Below are positions 14,463 to 22,569 of a stretch of DNA of 64,000 bases, one piece after another. Positions within the stretch are counted from its first letter, which is position 1, and every line of letters begins with the position of its first letter. The notes under the pieces were generated by a model. The model had not been told where the DNA came from. It ran no database searches and worked only from the letters and a program-made list of their open reading frames with translations. A program made the position numbers and the translations under genes. This DNA is from Streptomyces sp. HUAS YS2 (GTDB lineage: Bacteria > Actinomycetota > Actinomycetes > Streptomycetales > Streptomycetaceae), in contig NZ_CP137573.1 in assembly GCF_033343995.1 (NCBI RefSeq), positions 620,001 to 684,000 of the forward strand, read 5' to 3'.

Positions 14463-15295
14463 GGGCCGCCCGTGGGCGCCGCCGCGGCGCCGAACGGCGT
14501 CCCCGGTTCGCCATCGCGGTCACTGCCGTCTTCTTCGCGCTGCTCTACGTCCCCATCGGCGTCGTCGTCCTGTTCTCCTTCAACTCGCAGAAGTCCCTGA
14601 CCGTCTTCGACGACGTCAGCCTGCGCTGGTACGGGGTATTCCTCCGCGACGACGTGCTGCTGAACTCGCTCGGCATGAGCCTGCGGGTCTCCCTCGTCGC
14701 CATGGCCGGCTCGGTGGTGCTGGGCGTCGCCCTCGCGCTCGGCCTGGTACGCGGCCGCAACCGGCTCGGCTCCTTCGCCGGACTGGTGATGCTCGTACCG
14801 CTCATCACCCCGGAGATCGTCACCGGCGTCGCCGCGATGCTCCTGTTCAAGGGCCTCGGCATCGCCCTGTCCACGACGACGGTGATGCTCGCCGAGATCA
14901 CCTTCTCCATCTCCTACGTGACGGTGATCCTGCGCTCCCGCGTCGCCGCCCTGAACCCGGAGATCGAGGAGGCGGCGATGGACCTCGGGGCCACCCGCCG
15001 GCAGGCCGTACGACTGGTGACGCTGCCCGCGCTGCTCCCCAGCATCCTCGCCTCCGCCGTCCTCGTCTTCGCCCTGGTCTTCGACGACTTCGTCCTCGCC
15101 TACTTCACCACCGGCGTCGATCCGCAGCCCCTCTCGGTCCGGATCTATTCGGCGATCCGGTTCGGCGTCCAGCCCACCATCAACGCCGTCGGCACGTTGA
15201 TGCTGGCCGGCTCCGTCGCACTCATCGCCCTCGCCCTCGCCATCCCGCGCCTGTTCGGCCGGCGCGGCGGCCTCGACCTGCTTTCTGGGAAGTGA
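14459..15295 (+). CDS. ABC transporter permease (PotC/PotI type)
   Basis: This 278-aa permease overlaps the previous gene by ATGA. It has about six membrane spans and the EAA loop LNPEIEEAAMDLGATRRQAVRLVTLPALLPS. The first span follows a strongly basic N-terminus (RAARGRRRGAERRPR), which sets an N-in topology. FDDFVLAYFTTG near the C-terminus is typical of the PotC group. It is the second half of the heterodimeric channel. Confidence 0.92.
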   Translation: MRAARGRRRGAERRPRFAIAVTAVFFALLYVPIGVVVLFSFNSQKSLTVFDDVSLRWYGVFLRDDVLLNSLGMSLRVSLVAMAGSVVLGVALALGLVRGRNRLGSFAGLVMLVPLITPEIVTGVAAMLLFKGLGIALSTTTVMLAEITFSISYVTVILRSRVAALNPEIEEAAMDLGATRRQAVRLVTLPALLPSILASAVLVFALVFDDFVLAYFTTGVDPQPLSVRIYSAIRFGVQPTINAVGTLMLAGSVALIALALAIPRLFGRRGGLDLLSGK

Positions 15296-15300
15296 ACGCC

Positions 15301-16407
15301 ATGACCTCGCAACCCACGCCGCCCGCCGTCCGGCTCGACCGGGTCGGCAAGCGGTACCCCGGCGGCGCCGGGAGCTCCGGCGGTTCCGCCTCCTACGCCG
15401 TCCACGACATCGGTCTCGACATAGCCCCCGGCGAGTTCTTCTCTCTGCTCGGCCCCTCCGGCTGCGGCAAGACCACCCTGCTGCGCATGATCGGCGGCTT
15501 CACCGACCCCACCGAGGGCAGCGTCCTGCTCGACGGGGAGGACGTGACCGGCCTCCCTCCCCATCGGCGCAACGTCAACACCGTCTTCCAGAGCTACGCA
15601 CTCTTCGACCACCTGTCCCTCGCCGACAACGTGGCCTTCGGCCTCAAGCGCAAGGGCGTCGCCCGCCCCGAGATCCGCCGCCGGGTCGCCGAGATGCTCG
15701 ACCTCGTGCAGCTCGGCGACCTGGCGGGCCGCAGGCCGCCCACCCTCTCCGGCGGCCAGCGCCAGCGCGTCGCCCTCGCCCGCGCGCTGGTCAACCGTCC
15801 GCAGGTGCTGCTGCTCGACGAGCCGCTGGCGGCTCTCGATCTGAAGCTCCGGCGCCGGATGCAGGTCGAGCTCAAGCAGATCCAGCGCGAGGTGGGCATC
15901 ACCTTTCTGTTCGTCACCCACGACCAGGACGAAGCCCTGACCATGTCGGACCGCCTCGCCGTCATGAACGCGGGCCGCATCGAACAGTGCGGGACTCCGG
16001 AGGACGTGTACGAGCGTCCCACCAGCGGCTTCACCGCCTCGTTCCTCGGGACCTCCAACCTGGTCCCCGGCACCTACCGCGCCGGACGGGTGCTGCTCGA
16101 CCAGGGCCCGGCGCTCCGCGTCGGCGACCGCCCCGGCATGACCGACGGCTGCCGGGTCAGCCTCTCGCTGCGCCCCGAGAAGATCTGGCTGTCCGACTTC
16201 GAGCCCGGCATGGCCCGGGTCACCGGTGTCGTCCGGGAGACCGTCTACTCCGGCCCCACCACCACGTACCTCATCGAACTGGCCCCCGGCGTCACCGTGC
16301 ACGTCCTGGAGCAGAACACCGCCCGCTCCCGCATGGAGGACCGCTGGAGCGGGGGCGAGGAGGTCGAGCTCGGCTGGCGGCCCGAGCACTGCCTGGTCCT
16401 GGACTGA
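15301..16407 (+). CDS. ABC transporter ATP-binding protein (PotA type)
   Basis: The 368-aa ATPase has Walker A GPSGCGKTT at residues ~51-59, a Q-loop in TVFQSYALFDHL, the signature LSGGQRQRVALARAL, Walker B VLLLDEPLAALD and the H-loop VTHDQDEAL. A TOBE-type regulatory domain fills the C-terminal third (SLRPEKIWL, VTGVVRETVYSGPTTTYLIEL). It powers import through the two permeases. I use ATG 15301, which has GGGA 10 bases upstream; an in-frame GTG at 15292 overlaps the permease stop and would add three residues. Confidence 0.93.
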   Translation: MTSQPTPPAVRLDRVGKRYPGGAGSSGGSASYAVHDIGLDIAPGEFFSLLGPSGCGKTTLLRMIGGFTDPTEGSVLLDGEDVTGLPPHRRNVNTVFQSYALFDHLSLADNVAFGLKRKGVARPEIRRRVAEMLDLVQLGDLAGRRPPTLSGGQRQRVALARALVNRPQVLLLDEPLAALDLKLRRRMQVELKQIQREVGITFLFVTHDQDEALTMSDRLAVMNAGRIEQCGTPEDVYERPTSGFTASFLGTSNLVPGTYRAGRVLLDQGPALRVGDRPGMTDGCRVSLSLRPEKIWLSDFEPGMARVTGVVRETVYSGPTTTYLIELAPGVTVHVLEQNTARSRMEDRWSGGEEVELGWRPEHCLVLD

Positions 16408-16432
16408 CGACGGCCCCACCGGAGGAACACCC

Positions 16433-17749
16433 ATGAACCACGATGTCATCGTGCTCGGCGCCGGACTCGCGGGACTCGCCGCCGCCCGTGACCTGGCCGC
16501 GGGCGGAGCCGACGTCCTCGTCGTCGAGGCCCGCGACCGGGTCGGCGGCCGCGTCGAGCAGACCGCGCTGCCCGACGGCCGCCTCGTCCAGCTCGGCGGG
16601 GAGGTCGTCGGCTCGGCGCACACCGCGTACACGGCCCTCGTCGCCGAACTCGGCCTCTCCCTCGTCCCCAGCTACGTCGCCGAACCCGGCGCGCTCGCCC
16701 GCGCCACGCCCGAAGGCGTCAGCGCCGGCGACCCGCCGCACTGGTTCGGCCCCGGCGACGACGCCTCCCATCGGAAGATCACCGCCGCCTTCGCCGCACT
16801 CGCCGCGACCGTCGACCCCGACGACCCCTGGTCCCACCCGCAGGCCACCGCCCTGGACCGGCTGTCCGTGGCCGGCTGGCTGCGCGACGAGGGGGCGAGC
16901 CCCGCCGTCGTGCGGCTCTGGGAGATCGGCCAGCTCGCGCTCGCCGACGGCTCGTACGAACGCACCTCGCTGCTCGCCGCGCTCCGCAAGCATGCCGCCG
17001 TCCCCGGCGTCGGCCACTACGAGTACGAAGCCTGGGAGGGCCTGCGGGTGGCCGAGGGCTCGGCGACCGTGGCCCTGCGGATGGCCGCCGGGCTCGACGG
17101 CAGAATCCGTACCGGCGCGCCCGTCGAGGCGCTCGTCGTCCGCCGCTCCGGCGACTGCTCGGTGCGCCTCGCGGGCGGCGAGACCCTCACGGCGGCCGCC
17201 GTCGTCAGCGCCCTGCCCGCCGGCCCGCTGCGCTCGCTCGCCGTCACCGGCGTCGGCGAGGAGCTCCTGACCTCGCTGCACCACCAACGGCACGCCCTCG
17301 CCGCGAAGTTCGTCGCCGCCTACGACCGCCCGTTCTGGCGCGACCGCGGGCTCAGCGGTCTGTCCGAGTGCGAAGGGGTGCTGGGCAGCACCTGGCCGCA
17401 GAACGAGGGCGTCCTGTCCGCCCTGATCCCGCCCGAGCGATACGGCGTCCTGCTCGGCACCCCCGCCCACCTGCGCACCCGCGAACTCCTCGCCGAGATC
17501 GCCCGGCTGTACGGCGACCAGGCCCACCGGCCACGCGCCGCGCACCTGCGCCTGTGGGGCACCGACCCCTGGACCCAGGGGTACGTCACGCAGTGGGCTC
17601 CGGGCGACGTCATGGCCGTCGGTCCCCGTCACGGCACCCATGAACCGCCGTTCTACGTCTGCGGATCCGACCAGTGGGTGGCCGGCTACATGGAGGGCGC
17701 CGTCCGCACCGGGCGGGGCGCCGCGAAGGAGGCCCTGCGCCGTGGCTGA
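16433..17749 (+). CDS. Flavin-containing amine oxidase (putrescine/monoamine oxidase type)
   Basis: The 438-aa protein starts at ATG 16433 with GGAGG 7 bases upstream. The FAD-binding N-terminus reads VIVLGAGLAGLAAARDLAAGG, followed by VVEARDRVGGRV, the flavin amine oxidase fingerprint; the C-terminal flavin contact is FYVCGSDQWVAGYMEGAVRTG. It oxidatively deaminates an amine to an aldehyde plus ammonia and hydrogen peroxide. Directly followed by an aldehyde dehydrogenase and preceded by a polyamine-type importer, it most simply starts putrescine-like amine catabolism. Specificity is not fixed by visible residues. Confidence 0.9.
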   Translation: MNHDVIVLGAGLAGLAAARDLAAGGADVLVVEARDRVGGRVEQTALPDGRLVQLGGEVVGSAHTAYTALVAELGLSLVPSYVAEPGALARATPEGVSAGDPPHWFGPGDDASHRKITAAFAALAATVDPDDPWSHPQATALDRLSVAGWLRDEGASPAVVRLWEIGQLALADGSYERTSLLAALRKHAAVPGVGHYEYEAWEGLRVAEGSATVALRMAAGLDGRIRTGAPVEALVVRRSGDCSVRLAGGETLTAAAVVSALPAGPLRSLAVTGVGEELLTSLHHQRHALAAKFVAAYDRPFWRDRGLSGLSECEGVLGSTWPQNEGVLSALIPPERYGVLLGTPAHLRTRELLAEIARLYGDQAHRPRAAHLRLWGTDPWTQGYVTQWAPGDVMAVGPRHGTHEPPFYVCGSDQWVAGYMEGAVRTGRGAAKEALRRG

Positions 17750-19142
17750 CAGCCTGCTGAACCACATCGGCGGCGAGGACCGAGCCGCCGCCACGGGCGC
17801 GACCACCGAGCTGGTCAACCCCGCCACCGGGCGCGTGCACGGCCGCGCCCCACGCTCCGGCCGCGCCGACACCGACGCCGCCTGCGCGGCCGCCGCGGCC
17901 GCGTACGGGCCCTGGTCCGCCACCACCCCGGCCGACCGGCAGCGGGCCCTGCTCGCCGTCGCCGACGCCGTCGTGGCGCACGCGGACGAGCTGACCGCCG
18001 CGGAGACCGCCGACACCGGGAAGCCGTCAGCACAGTTCCGGGCGGAGGAACTCCCGGCTATCGCCGACGTCTTCCGCTTCTTCGCCGGTGCTGCCCGCAC
18101 CCTCCCGGGCGCGGCCGCGGCCGAGTACGCCGAGGGCCGCACCTCCCTGCTGCGCCGCGAACCGGTCGGCGTCTGCGCCCAGATCACGCCGTGGAACTAC
18201 CCCCTGATGATGGCCGCGTGGAAGATCGCGCCGGCCCTGGCCGCCGGCAACACCACCGTTCTCAAACCCGCCGACACCACCCCCTCCTCGTCGGTACTGC
18301 TCGCCCGGATCGCGGCCCCCCACCTGCCCCCGGGCGTGCTGAACGTCGTCTGCGGCGACCGCGACACCGGCCGCGCCCTCACCGCCCACCCCGCCGTCGC
18401 CCTGATCGCGCTCACCGGCAGCGTCCGTGCCGGCCAGGAGATCGCCGCCGCGGCCGCGGCAGGCCTGAAGCGGGCCCATCTCGAACTGGGGGGCAACGCG
18501 CCTGTGATCGTCCACGAGGACGTCGACGTCCCCGCCACCGCCGCCGCCCTGGCCCGGGTCGCCTTCTACAACGCGGGCCAGGACTGCACCGCCCCCACCC
18601 GCTTCCTGGTCCACGCCCGCATTCACGACGCCTTCGTGGACGCCCTTGCCGGCGCCGCCCGCGCACTGCGCCCCGGCACCGACCTCGGCCCGCTCAACAA
18701 CGCGGCCCAGCTCGCCTCGGTCCGCGACCTGCTCGACCGGCTGCCCGGCCACGCCCGGATCGTGGCCGGCGGCACACGGCCCGCGCGGCCCGGCTTCTTC
18801 CACTCCCCCACCGTCGTCGCAGGGGTACGCCAGGACGACGAGATCGTCCAGGAGGAGATCTTCGGACCCGTCGTGACCGTGCAGCCTTTCACCGACGAGT
18901 CCGAAGCGCTGCGGCTCGCCGACGACGTCCGCTTCGGACTCGCCGCGAGCGTGTGGACCACGGACCACGACCGGGCGATGCGGGCGACCAGGGCCCTGCA
19001 CACCGGGATCGTGTGGGTGAACACCCACGGCACCACGGTCTCCGAAATGCCACACGGTGGAGTCAAACATTCCGGCTACGGCAGCGACCTGTCCCTCTCC
19101 GGCCTCCTCGACTACACCCGGCCCAAGCACGTGATGCTCTGA
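17742..19142 (+). CDS. NAD-dependent aldehyde dehydrogenase (aminobutyraldehyde/betaine-aldehyde type)
   Basis: The 466-aa enzyme starts at GTG 17742, overlapping the amine oxidase stop, with GGAGG upstream. It shows the full ALDH set: ITPWNYPLMMAAWKIAPALAAGNTTVLKP, ALTGSVRAGQEIA, the general base E248 in LELGGNAP and the nucleophile C282 in NAGQDCTAPTR, then EEIFGPVVTVQPF. It oxidises the aldehyde produced by the amine oxidase to the acid (for putrescine, 4-aminobutyraldehyde to GABA). A longer open frame starting at 17640 is overlap with the oxidase gene. It ends the transport/oxidation operon. Confidence 0.93.
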   Translation: MADSLLNHIGGEDRAAATGATTELVNPATGRVHGRAPRSGRADTDAACAAAAAAYGPWSATTPADRQRALLAVADAVVAHADELTAAETADTGKPSAQFRAEELPAIADVFRFFAGAARTLPGAAAAEYAEGRTSLLRREPVGVCAQITPWNYPLMMAAWKIAPALAAGNTTVLKPADTTPSSSVLLARIAAPHLPPGVLNVVCGDRDTGRALTAHPAVALIALTGSVRAGQEIAAAAAAGLKRAHLELGGNAPVIVHEDVDVPATAAALARVAFYNAGQDCTAPTRFLVHARIHDAFVDALAGAARALRPGTDLGPLNNAAQLASVRDLLDRLPGHARIVAGGTRPARPGFFHSPTVVAGVRQDDEIVQEEIFGPVVTVQPFTDESEALRLADDVRFGLAASVWTTDHDRAMRATRALHTGIVWVNTHGTTVSEMPHGGVKHSGYGSDLSLSGLLDYTRPKHVML

Positions 19143-19320
19143 GCCGCGGCCGGCCCGGGCGCGGCCCCGAAAACCGCGTCGCTGACCGGTGGCCACCGAC
19201 GCCTCGACATGCGCTTCACCGCACGCGGGTGAACCATGGAAAGAGGTCGTGCGTGCGGCAGCCGCAGACGGGGGGAAGTCAAGGCAGCTGTTCCGGCTCC
19301 GACTTCCAGAGGTGGCGAGC

Positions 19321-21009
19321 GTGGACGTCTTCGATGCCGTCGTCGTGGGGTCGGGCTTCGGCGGGTCCGTGACGGCGTATCGCCTGGCCGAGGCCGGCCT
19401 CCGCGTATGCGTCCTCGAACGGGGGAAGCCGTTCCCGCCCGGGTCCTTTCCCCGCAGCCCCCACGAGACTGCCAAGAACTTCTGGGACCCGGATTCCCGG
19501 TTGTACGGCATGTACGACATGTGGAGCTTCTCGGGGATGGACGCGCTCGTGTCCAGCGGGCTGGGCGGCGGGTCGCTGATCTACGCGAACGTGCTGATCC
19601 GCAAGCCGGAGAGCTGGTTCGTGCACGAGTCGTTCGACGGCGGCTACGAGAACTGGCCCGTGACCCGTGAGGACCTCGATCCGCACTACCAGTCCGTCGA
19701 GACCATGCTGGGCGCGCGGAGGTACCCCTTCGACGTGGAGCCCTACCGGAGCACGCCCAAGACCCTCGCCATGCGCCAGGCGGCCGAGCGGCTGGGTCTT
19801 CCGTGGGAACTTCCGCTGCTGGCCGTCTCCTTCGGAGAACCTCCGGTGCCCGGCGCCGCCCTCGACGACGGCGCGGACAATCTTCACCACAGCCCGCGCT
19901 ACGCGTGCAGGCTCGTCGGCGAATGCGACCTGGGATGCAACTTCGGCAGCAAGAACAGTCTGGACTTCACCTACCTCAGCGCCGCGGACCGGCTCGGGGC
20001 GGACATCCGAACCCTCTGCGAGGTCCGCTCGTTCGAACCGGTGCACGAGGGCTTCCAGGTCTCGTACATCGAGCACCGCGCCGCCGGGGACGAGGATCCG
20101 TCGGCTCCTCCCGTACGGCGGACCGTCAGGGCGAGGCGGCTGGTCCTCTCCGCCGGCACGCTCGGCACGACCTATCTGCTGTTGCGGAACCGCAGTGCCC
20201 TCCCCGCGCTCAGCCCGGCGCTGGGTACCCGTTTCTCCGGGAACGGAGACTTCCTCGGACTGGTGTTCAAGGCCAGGGAGAGGCGTCAGGACCGGCCCGG
20301 GGAGCCGGTGCCGCGCCTGATGGAGCCGAGTCTCGGGCCGGTCATCACGAGTGCGATGCGGGTGGACCGCAGGGGAAGCGGCGCGAGGGACCGGGGGTTC
20401 TACATCGAGGACGCCGGCTACCCGGAATTCCTCAACTGGCTCGTCGAGCACAACGTCCTCACCATGTCCAACAGGGTCGCGAGGTTCCTGCTGCGCCGGG
20501 GGTGGTCGCAGCTGACGGGTACCGCGCGCAGCCGTGTGGGACGACAGCTCGGTGACGCCATGGGCAAGGGGCTGTTCACCGCGACGACCCTGCCGCTGCT
20601 CGGCATGGGCAGGGACGTCCCCAACGGCCGGATGTTCCTCCGGGACGGGAATCTCGACCTCGACTGGAAACTGACCGCGTCCGACCAGTACTTCGACCAG
20701 ATGAACGAGACCATGGAGCGGGTGTCCCGCAGTCTCGGCGGACGCTACGCCGCGAATCCCCTGTGGTTGCTCAACCGCCTCATCACCGTGCATCCCGTGG
20801 GCGGCGCGCCGATGGGCGACACCGCTCGGGACGGCGTGGTGGACTCCTTCGGCCGCGTGTACGGCTGCCCGGGACTGTCGATCGCCGACGGCTCGGTGCT
20901 GCCCGGACCCGTCGGCCCGAACCCCTCGCTCACCATCGCGGCGCTGGCCGACCGATCGGCCACCCGCATCATCGAGGACCACCGGCAGAACTCTGAGGGC
21001 CCCTCATGA
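19321..21009 (+). CDS. GMC-family FAD oxidoreductase (cholesterol-oxidase-like)
   Basis: The 562-aa protein from GTG 19321 (preceded by GAGGTGG) begins with a dinucleotide-binding fold, FDAVVVGSGFGGSVTAYRLAEAGLRVCVLERG, and has SSGLGGGSLIYANVL, then near the C-terminus HPVGGAPMGDTARDGVVDSFGRVYGCPGLSIADGS and GPNPSLTIAALADR, as in cholesterol-oxidase-like GMC enzymes. It has no export signal. The frame is open to 19189, but the upstream residues do not fit the fold. It overlaps the patatin-like gene (ATGA) and is in a three-gene set with a metallophosphoesterase, suggesting a lipid or sterol-like substrate. The reaction beyond flavin-dependent alcohol oxidation is unknown. Confidence 0.85.
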   Translation: MDVFDAVVVGSGFGGSVTAYRLAEAGLRVCVLERGKPFPPGSFPRSPHETAKNFWDPDSRLYGMYDMWSFSGMDALVSSGLGGGSLIYANVLIRKPESWFVHESFDGGYENWPVTREDLDPHYQSVETMLGARRYPFDVEPYRSTPKTLAMRQAAERLGLPWELPLLAVSFGEPPVPGAALDDGADNLHHSPRYACRLVGECDLGCNFGSKNSLDFTYLSAADRLGADIRTLCEVRSFEPVHEGFQVSYIEHRAAGDEDPSAPPVRRTVRARRLVLSAGTLGTTYLLLRNRSALPALSPALGTRFSGNGDFLGLVFKARERRQDRPGEPVPRLMEPSLGPVITSAMRVDRRGSGARDRGFYIEDAGYPEFLNWLVEHNVLTMSNRVARFLLRRGWSQLTGTARSRVGRQLGDAMGKGLFTATTLPLLGMGRDVPNGRMFLRDGNLDLDWKLTASDQYFDQMNETMERVSRSLGGRYAANPLWLLNRLITVHPVGGAPMGDTARDGVVDSFGRVYGCPGLSIADGSVLPGPVGPNPSLTIAALADRSATRIIEDHRQNSEGPS

Positions 21010-22553
21010 CGACCGGACAGAGCACCACGCCCCGCAGCGGATCCCCGCGCAGATCTCTCCTCCTCGCCGGCGGCGGGCTGAAGGTGGCCTACCAGGCCGG
21101 CGCCCTCCAGGTCCTGCTCGACGAGGCCCGGTTGACGTTCGACCACGCCGACGGCGCCAGTGGAGGCGTGTTCAACCTGGCGATGTACTGCCAGGGGATG
21201 TCAGGGCGCGAGATCGCCGACAACTGGCGCACGCTCTCGCCGCTGAAAGGCGTCACCCCGAACTGGCGCGAGCTGCCGAAGGGGCCCTACGCCCGGTCCC
21301 TCTTCACCCTGGACGGCTACCGGCGTCACGTCTTCCCGGACTGGGGGCTGGACTGGGAGCGGATCCGGGCCACCGACCGTGAAGCCACCTTCAACCTCTA
21401 CAACTTCAGCGCCAACGAACTGGAGCCGGTGACCGCCGACCGCATGGACGAGGACCGGTTCTGCGCCGGGGTGGCGCTGCCCATGTGGTTCCCTCCGGTC
21501 GTCATCGACGGGGAAACGTACATCGACCCGGTCTATCTGACCGACGCGAACGTCGAGGAGGCGATCCGGCGGGGCTGCGACGAACTGTGGATCGTCTGGA
21601 CGGTCAGCCGAAGGCACCGCTGGCGCAACGGCTTCGTGGCCAACTACTTCCACATCATCGAGACGACGGCCAACGGCCGGCTGCAGCACTGGCTCCGCCG
21701 GATCGAGGCCAGCAACGCCGCCATCCGCAACGGGGAGGAGGGAGAGTTCGGGCGCCCGATCGAGGTCCGGCTGCTGAGCGGCGAGGTCCCCCTGAACTAC
21801 CTCATCAACTTCAGCCGGGACCGTTTCGCCCAGGCCGTGGAACTCGGAGTCCAGCATGCGCGCCGCTGGTGCACGGACCAGGGGATCCCCTGGAAGCCCG
21901 GTGAACCTCAGGACGGCCCTGACGACCCGACCCGCCTGCGCTTCACCGAACGCATGGTCGGCCGTGTCGTCTTCGGGGAGGACGACCCCCGGAAGGCGGC
22001 CTCGTCGACGGGCGGCGCCGCCGCGGACATCGCCCTGCACGTGACCGTCGACGTCCGGGGAATGGACCGCTTCCTCTCCGGCCCGGAGCACGAGGCCGAG
22101 CTGCGCGGAGAGATCCTCTGCCAGGAGCTGGGCGGGCGCCTTCCGGTCGAGCGCGGAACCTTCCAGCTGTTCGTGGAGCACTCCGACCCGCAGCACCTGC
22201 GGATGCGTTACCGCCTGTTCTTCAGCGACCGGGCCGAACACCCGCTCACCCTCAGCGGGTACAAGGACGTCAGCGAGGACTCCCGTCGAGGGATCTGGAA
22301 GGACACGTCCGTCCTCTACACGAGGATCCTCCGTGGTCACGTCGACGCCGACGAGGAGTCCGGAGCCGAGTCGGTGGCCGCGGGAACGGTTCACATCCGC
22401 CCCACCGACTTCCTGAAGCAACTCACCACCTTCCGGGTCGAGGCGCCGACGCTGCCCGGCAGGGTGAGCACCCTGGGACGGTTCGGGCAGTTCTTCCTCG
22501 GCAAGCTGTGGGACGTGTACGCGCAGAACGTCATGCCCTGGTCCCCGCTGTGA
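21006..22553 (+). CDS. Patatin-like phospholipase with extra C-terminal domain
   Basis: The 515-aa protein opens with SLLLAGGGLKVAYQAGALQVLL, the patatin oxyanion loop, and has the nucleophile elbow GASGG with Ser at residue 52. The usual DG[GA] acid motif is replaced by YIDPVYLTDANVEEAI, so the Asp is present but the following glycines are not. After the hydrolase domain (~1-310) comes a ~190-residue C-terminal region (from ADIALHVTVDVRGMDRFL) rich in strands that I do not recognise. It overlaps the GMC oxidase gene and is followed 16 bases on by the metallophosphoesterase, so it probably hydrolyses a lipid ester handled by the same pathway. Confidence 0.82.
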   Translation: MTTGQSTTPRSGSPRRSLLLAGGGLKVAYQAGALQVLLDEARLTFDHADGASGGVFNLAMYCQGMSGREIADNWRTLSPLKGVTPNWRELPKGPYARSLFTLDGYRRHVFPDWGLDWERIRATDREATFNLYNFSANELEPVTADRMDEDRFCAGVALPMWFPPVVIDGETYIDPVYLTDANVEEAIRRGCDELWIVWTVSRRHRWRNGFVANYFHIIETTANGRLQHWLRRIEASNAAIRNGEEGEFGRPIEVRLLSGEVPLNYLINFSRDRFAQAVELGVQHARRWCTDQGIPWKPGEPQDGPDDPTRLRFTERMVGRVVFGEDDPRKAASSTGGAAADIALHVTVDVRGMDRFLSGPEHEAELRGEILCQELGGRLPVERGTFQLFVEHSDPQHLRMRYRLFFSDRAEHPLTLSGYKDVSEDSRRGIWKDTSVLYTRILRGHVDADEESGAESVAAGTVHIRPTDFLKQLTTFRVEAPTLPGRVSTLGRFGQFFLGKLWDVYAQNVMPWSPL

Positions 22554-22569
22554 CGGAGGAGGGCCCGAC

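Noticed and set aside
12440..19142. Firm assignment of this operon to putrescine catabolism with pot/puo gene symbols
   Set aside because: The transporter, oxidase and dehydrogenase families all include members with other amine substrates, and the Rieske enzyme suggests a different compound, so I left symbols empty.
19143..19190. GC-rich inverted stretch after the aldehyde dehydrogenase gene as a terminator
   Set aside because: Only six clean base pairs (GCCGCG/CGCGGC) can be drawn in very GC-rich sequence; too weak to call.
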